DNA from: Plazaster borealis
Lineage: Eukaryota > Echinodermata > Asteroidea > Forcipulatida > Labidiasteridae
Assembly (NCBI GenBank): GCA_021014325.1
Contig: CM037462.1
Location: forward strand, 21,038,135 to 21,102,134
Direction: 5' to 3'
Length of the DNA stretch: 64,000 nucleotides
Shown here: one piece after another, positions 62,537-64,000 of the stretch
Numbering within the stretch: position 1 is the first letter of the stretch
Layout: the number at the start of each line of letters is the position of its first letter
Notes under the pieces: generated by a model
Told to the model about the DNA's origin: nothing
Databases searched by the model: none
The model's input: only the letters and a program-made list of their open reading frames with translations
Program-made: the position numbers and the translations under genes

Positions 62537-64000
62537 GTGAGTAGTCATGGCAGTGTCTAGCCTTGATCAAGGCAGTCGCATTTCACTCCAAAAAAGACGC
62601 CGTAAACCCACCTGTATATGCTGTGCGTAAGGTGTGTATCACATCGCATGACCCACCCTTATACACTGTGCGTAATGTGTGTATCACATCGCACGACGCC
62701 CGTACACACACTGTGCGCAGGTCATCCGCACTCGTACCACTCTCACGCATGCGGAGGCCGACAGCCTTGACGGGTCTGTAACTTCCGGGTTTAATGTGTT
62801 TCTTGATATTTTCGTCCAATATTGGACGAAAATGGGGGGGCTCTCGGATATGCTAGTATGCAGCTCATGAATATTTAAATATTTCGTCAGACCTATTGCA
62901 GACAACACAGGATGGGAAGCAAATGAATTATTCATTTTGACGTCCAATCACGAGCTTCTCTCACTATGACCTTTGTACCATATCATGCTTGCTGTATGTG
63001 ATGCGATGTGAGTAGGTACCGACTTAATGGCGTTTGTGTGTAGCATTGTCTCAGCCATTTTTGACCGGTAATCTGCGAGGCTGGTCAGTCAAATCACAAG
63101 TGCTGAACCAGGGCGTGGCCCCTGGAGCTTTATGCGCTGCACTCAAGTTCCCTCATTGGACTACCCTCGGATCATTCGCCATTCTTTTGGTTATTAATTC
63201 TGGAGTTGATGTAGTTTCTGCATCTGTGTTTTCCAGACATGTCCTCTCGAAGTCCGACTCTGTGCAGCCACTCACACCGTCTTCATACTTTTGAATTGTT
63301 CTCAGACAGGGTCTTATAAGAATTTACTGCTAAACAAAAACTGACAGGATACAGCCACACATGATACATGTGAAATAGATTTTTAGCTACCCTGTTCTAG
63401 TGAGTGTACTTGGGAAATTTTGTGTTAGGCAGCTCTTTTTTAGTGGGGCGGCCAAAATGATATAAAAAGTGCAATGAGCTATATGCCTTCATGAAACAAT
63501 CAACAATGGTAGTTTATTGAGGTCTTTGTTTTGTATATTTTTACCTCCAATGAATGCACCAACAATGATTAAATCACTGTTTAATAATGCAAGATGGAGA
63601 CATTTCCTGCTGGAAAATGGTGTATGTAATGTATGTTACAAATTGATCCACGCAACCTCATTTGTTTAATTCCTGCCATGCCCTCATTGTCTCGCTCAGC
63701 TGAGGAGAATACGCAACATTTTCAGATAGATATTATTATAACAAAGTATTCCCAAATTCAAACCGGCGCGCCAGTTCAGTAGCCACATCTGGATACTGCA
63801 TGCATATTCATAAGAATGAGTAAACAAGACTTCCGCCACTGACCAATGGGGTCTCGCCTTTTGCGCGCATTATAGTAATGAGTCATTGGCTTCGAGACAG
63901 AACCGTCAAGGCGTTGTTTCGGTGAGTGTCGCATACAGCTCACATGAGCACGCGCATACCGTACTGCACACACAGACACCGTGCACACAGCTCGGGCGGG
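62537..64000 (+). other. DNAI3 intron running off the right edge
   Basis: No exon recognised. It holds two or three tandem copies of a ~55-bp unit containing GTGTGTATCACATCGCA (62625-62710), a perfect 24-bp palindrome (62809-62832), and CpG-containing sequence near the right edge (63840-64000). The following DNAI3 exons are not in the window. Confidence 0.6.

Overview
The window is nuclear DNA from an animal. It has AT-rich introns with GT-AG junctions, five split protein-coding genes, one tRNA gene, and dense small transposons (MITEs), tRNA-derived SINEs and minisatellites. The gene content (clathrin adaptor, histone chaperone, axonemal dynein chain) and the repeat style suggest a marine deuterostome invertebrate. 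An echinoderm such as a sea star is my best guess, but this is inference from repeat style and was not tested against a database. I see no bacterial, viral or CRISPR content.

Layout from left to right: (1) 1-2849 is flanking DNA or the first intron of AP1M1. It holds a 1.6 kb inverted-repeat element filled with two tandem arrays. (2) 2850-13393 (+) is AP1M1, the mu-1 subunit of the AP-1 clathrin adaptor; all exons except the first coding exon are present. Its introns hold three tandem arrays, one made of repeated copies of an intron/exon junction. (3) 13394-18729 is the region between two convergent genes, beginning with a 27-bp array full of TGAGTCA motifs. (4) 18730-21531 (-) is a complete ELOF1, an 83-residue zinc-ribbon transcription elongation factor. 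(5) 25629-32602 (-) is a complete PLAA (Doa1/Ufd3-like WD40-PFU-PUL ubiquitin-binding protein, 799 residues in 11 coding exons). (6) 33017-37646 (+) is ASF1, the H3-H4 histone chaperone, 213 residues, divergent from PLAA across about 414 bp. (7) 41306-41377 (-) is tRNA-Cys(GCA). (8) 43265-62536 and beyond (+) is DNAI3/WDR63, an axonemal inner-arm dynein intermediate chain. Twelve coding exons (592 codons) are present and the 3' part lies outside the window.

These are independent housekeeping and ciliary genes, not an operon or a defence cluster, and I found no new multi-gene system. The more unusual content is structural: the splice-junction minisatellite in AP1M1, a 26-bp exact copy of a DNAI3 exon inside an earlier DNAI3 intron, the AP-1-site array downstream of AP1M1, the inverted-repeat element carrying satellites, several transposons nested inside others, and one unexplained 156-codon open frame in a DNAI3 intron. 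All exon boundaries were placed by eye from reading frame, GT-AG signals and remembered family conservation. They need transcript support.
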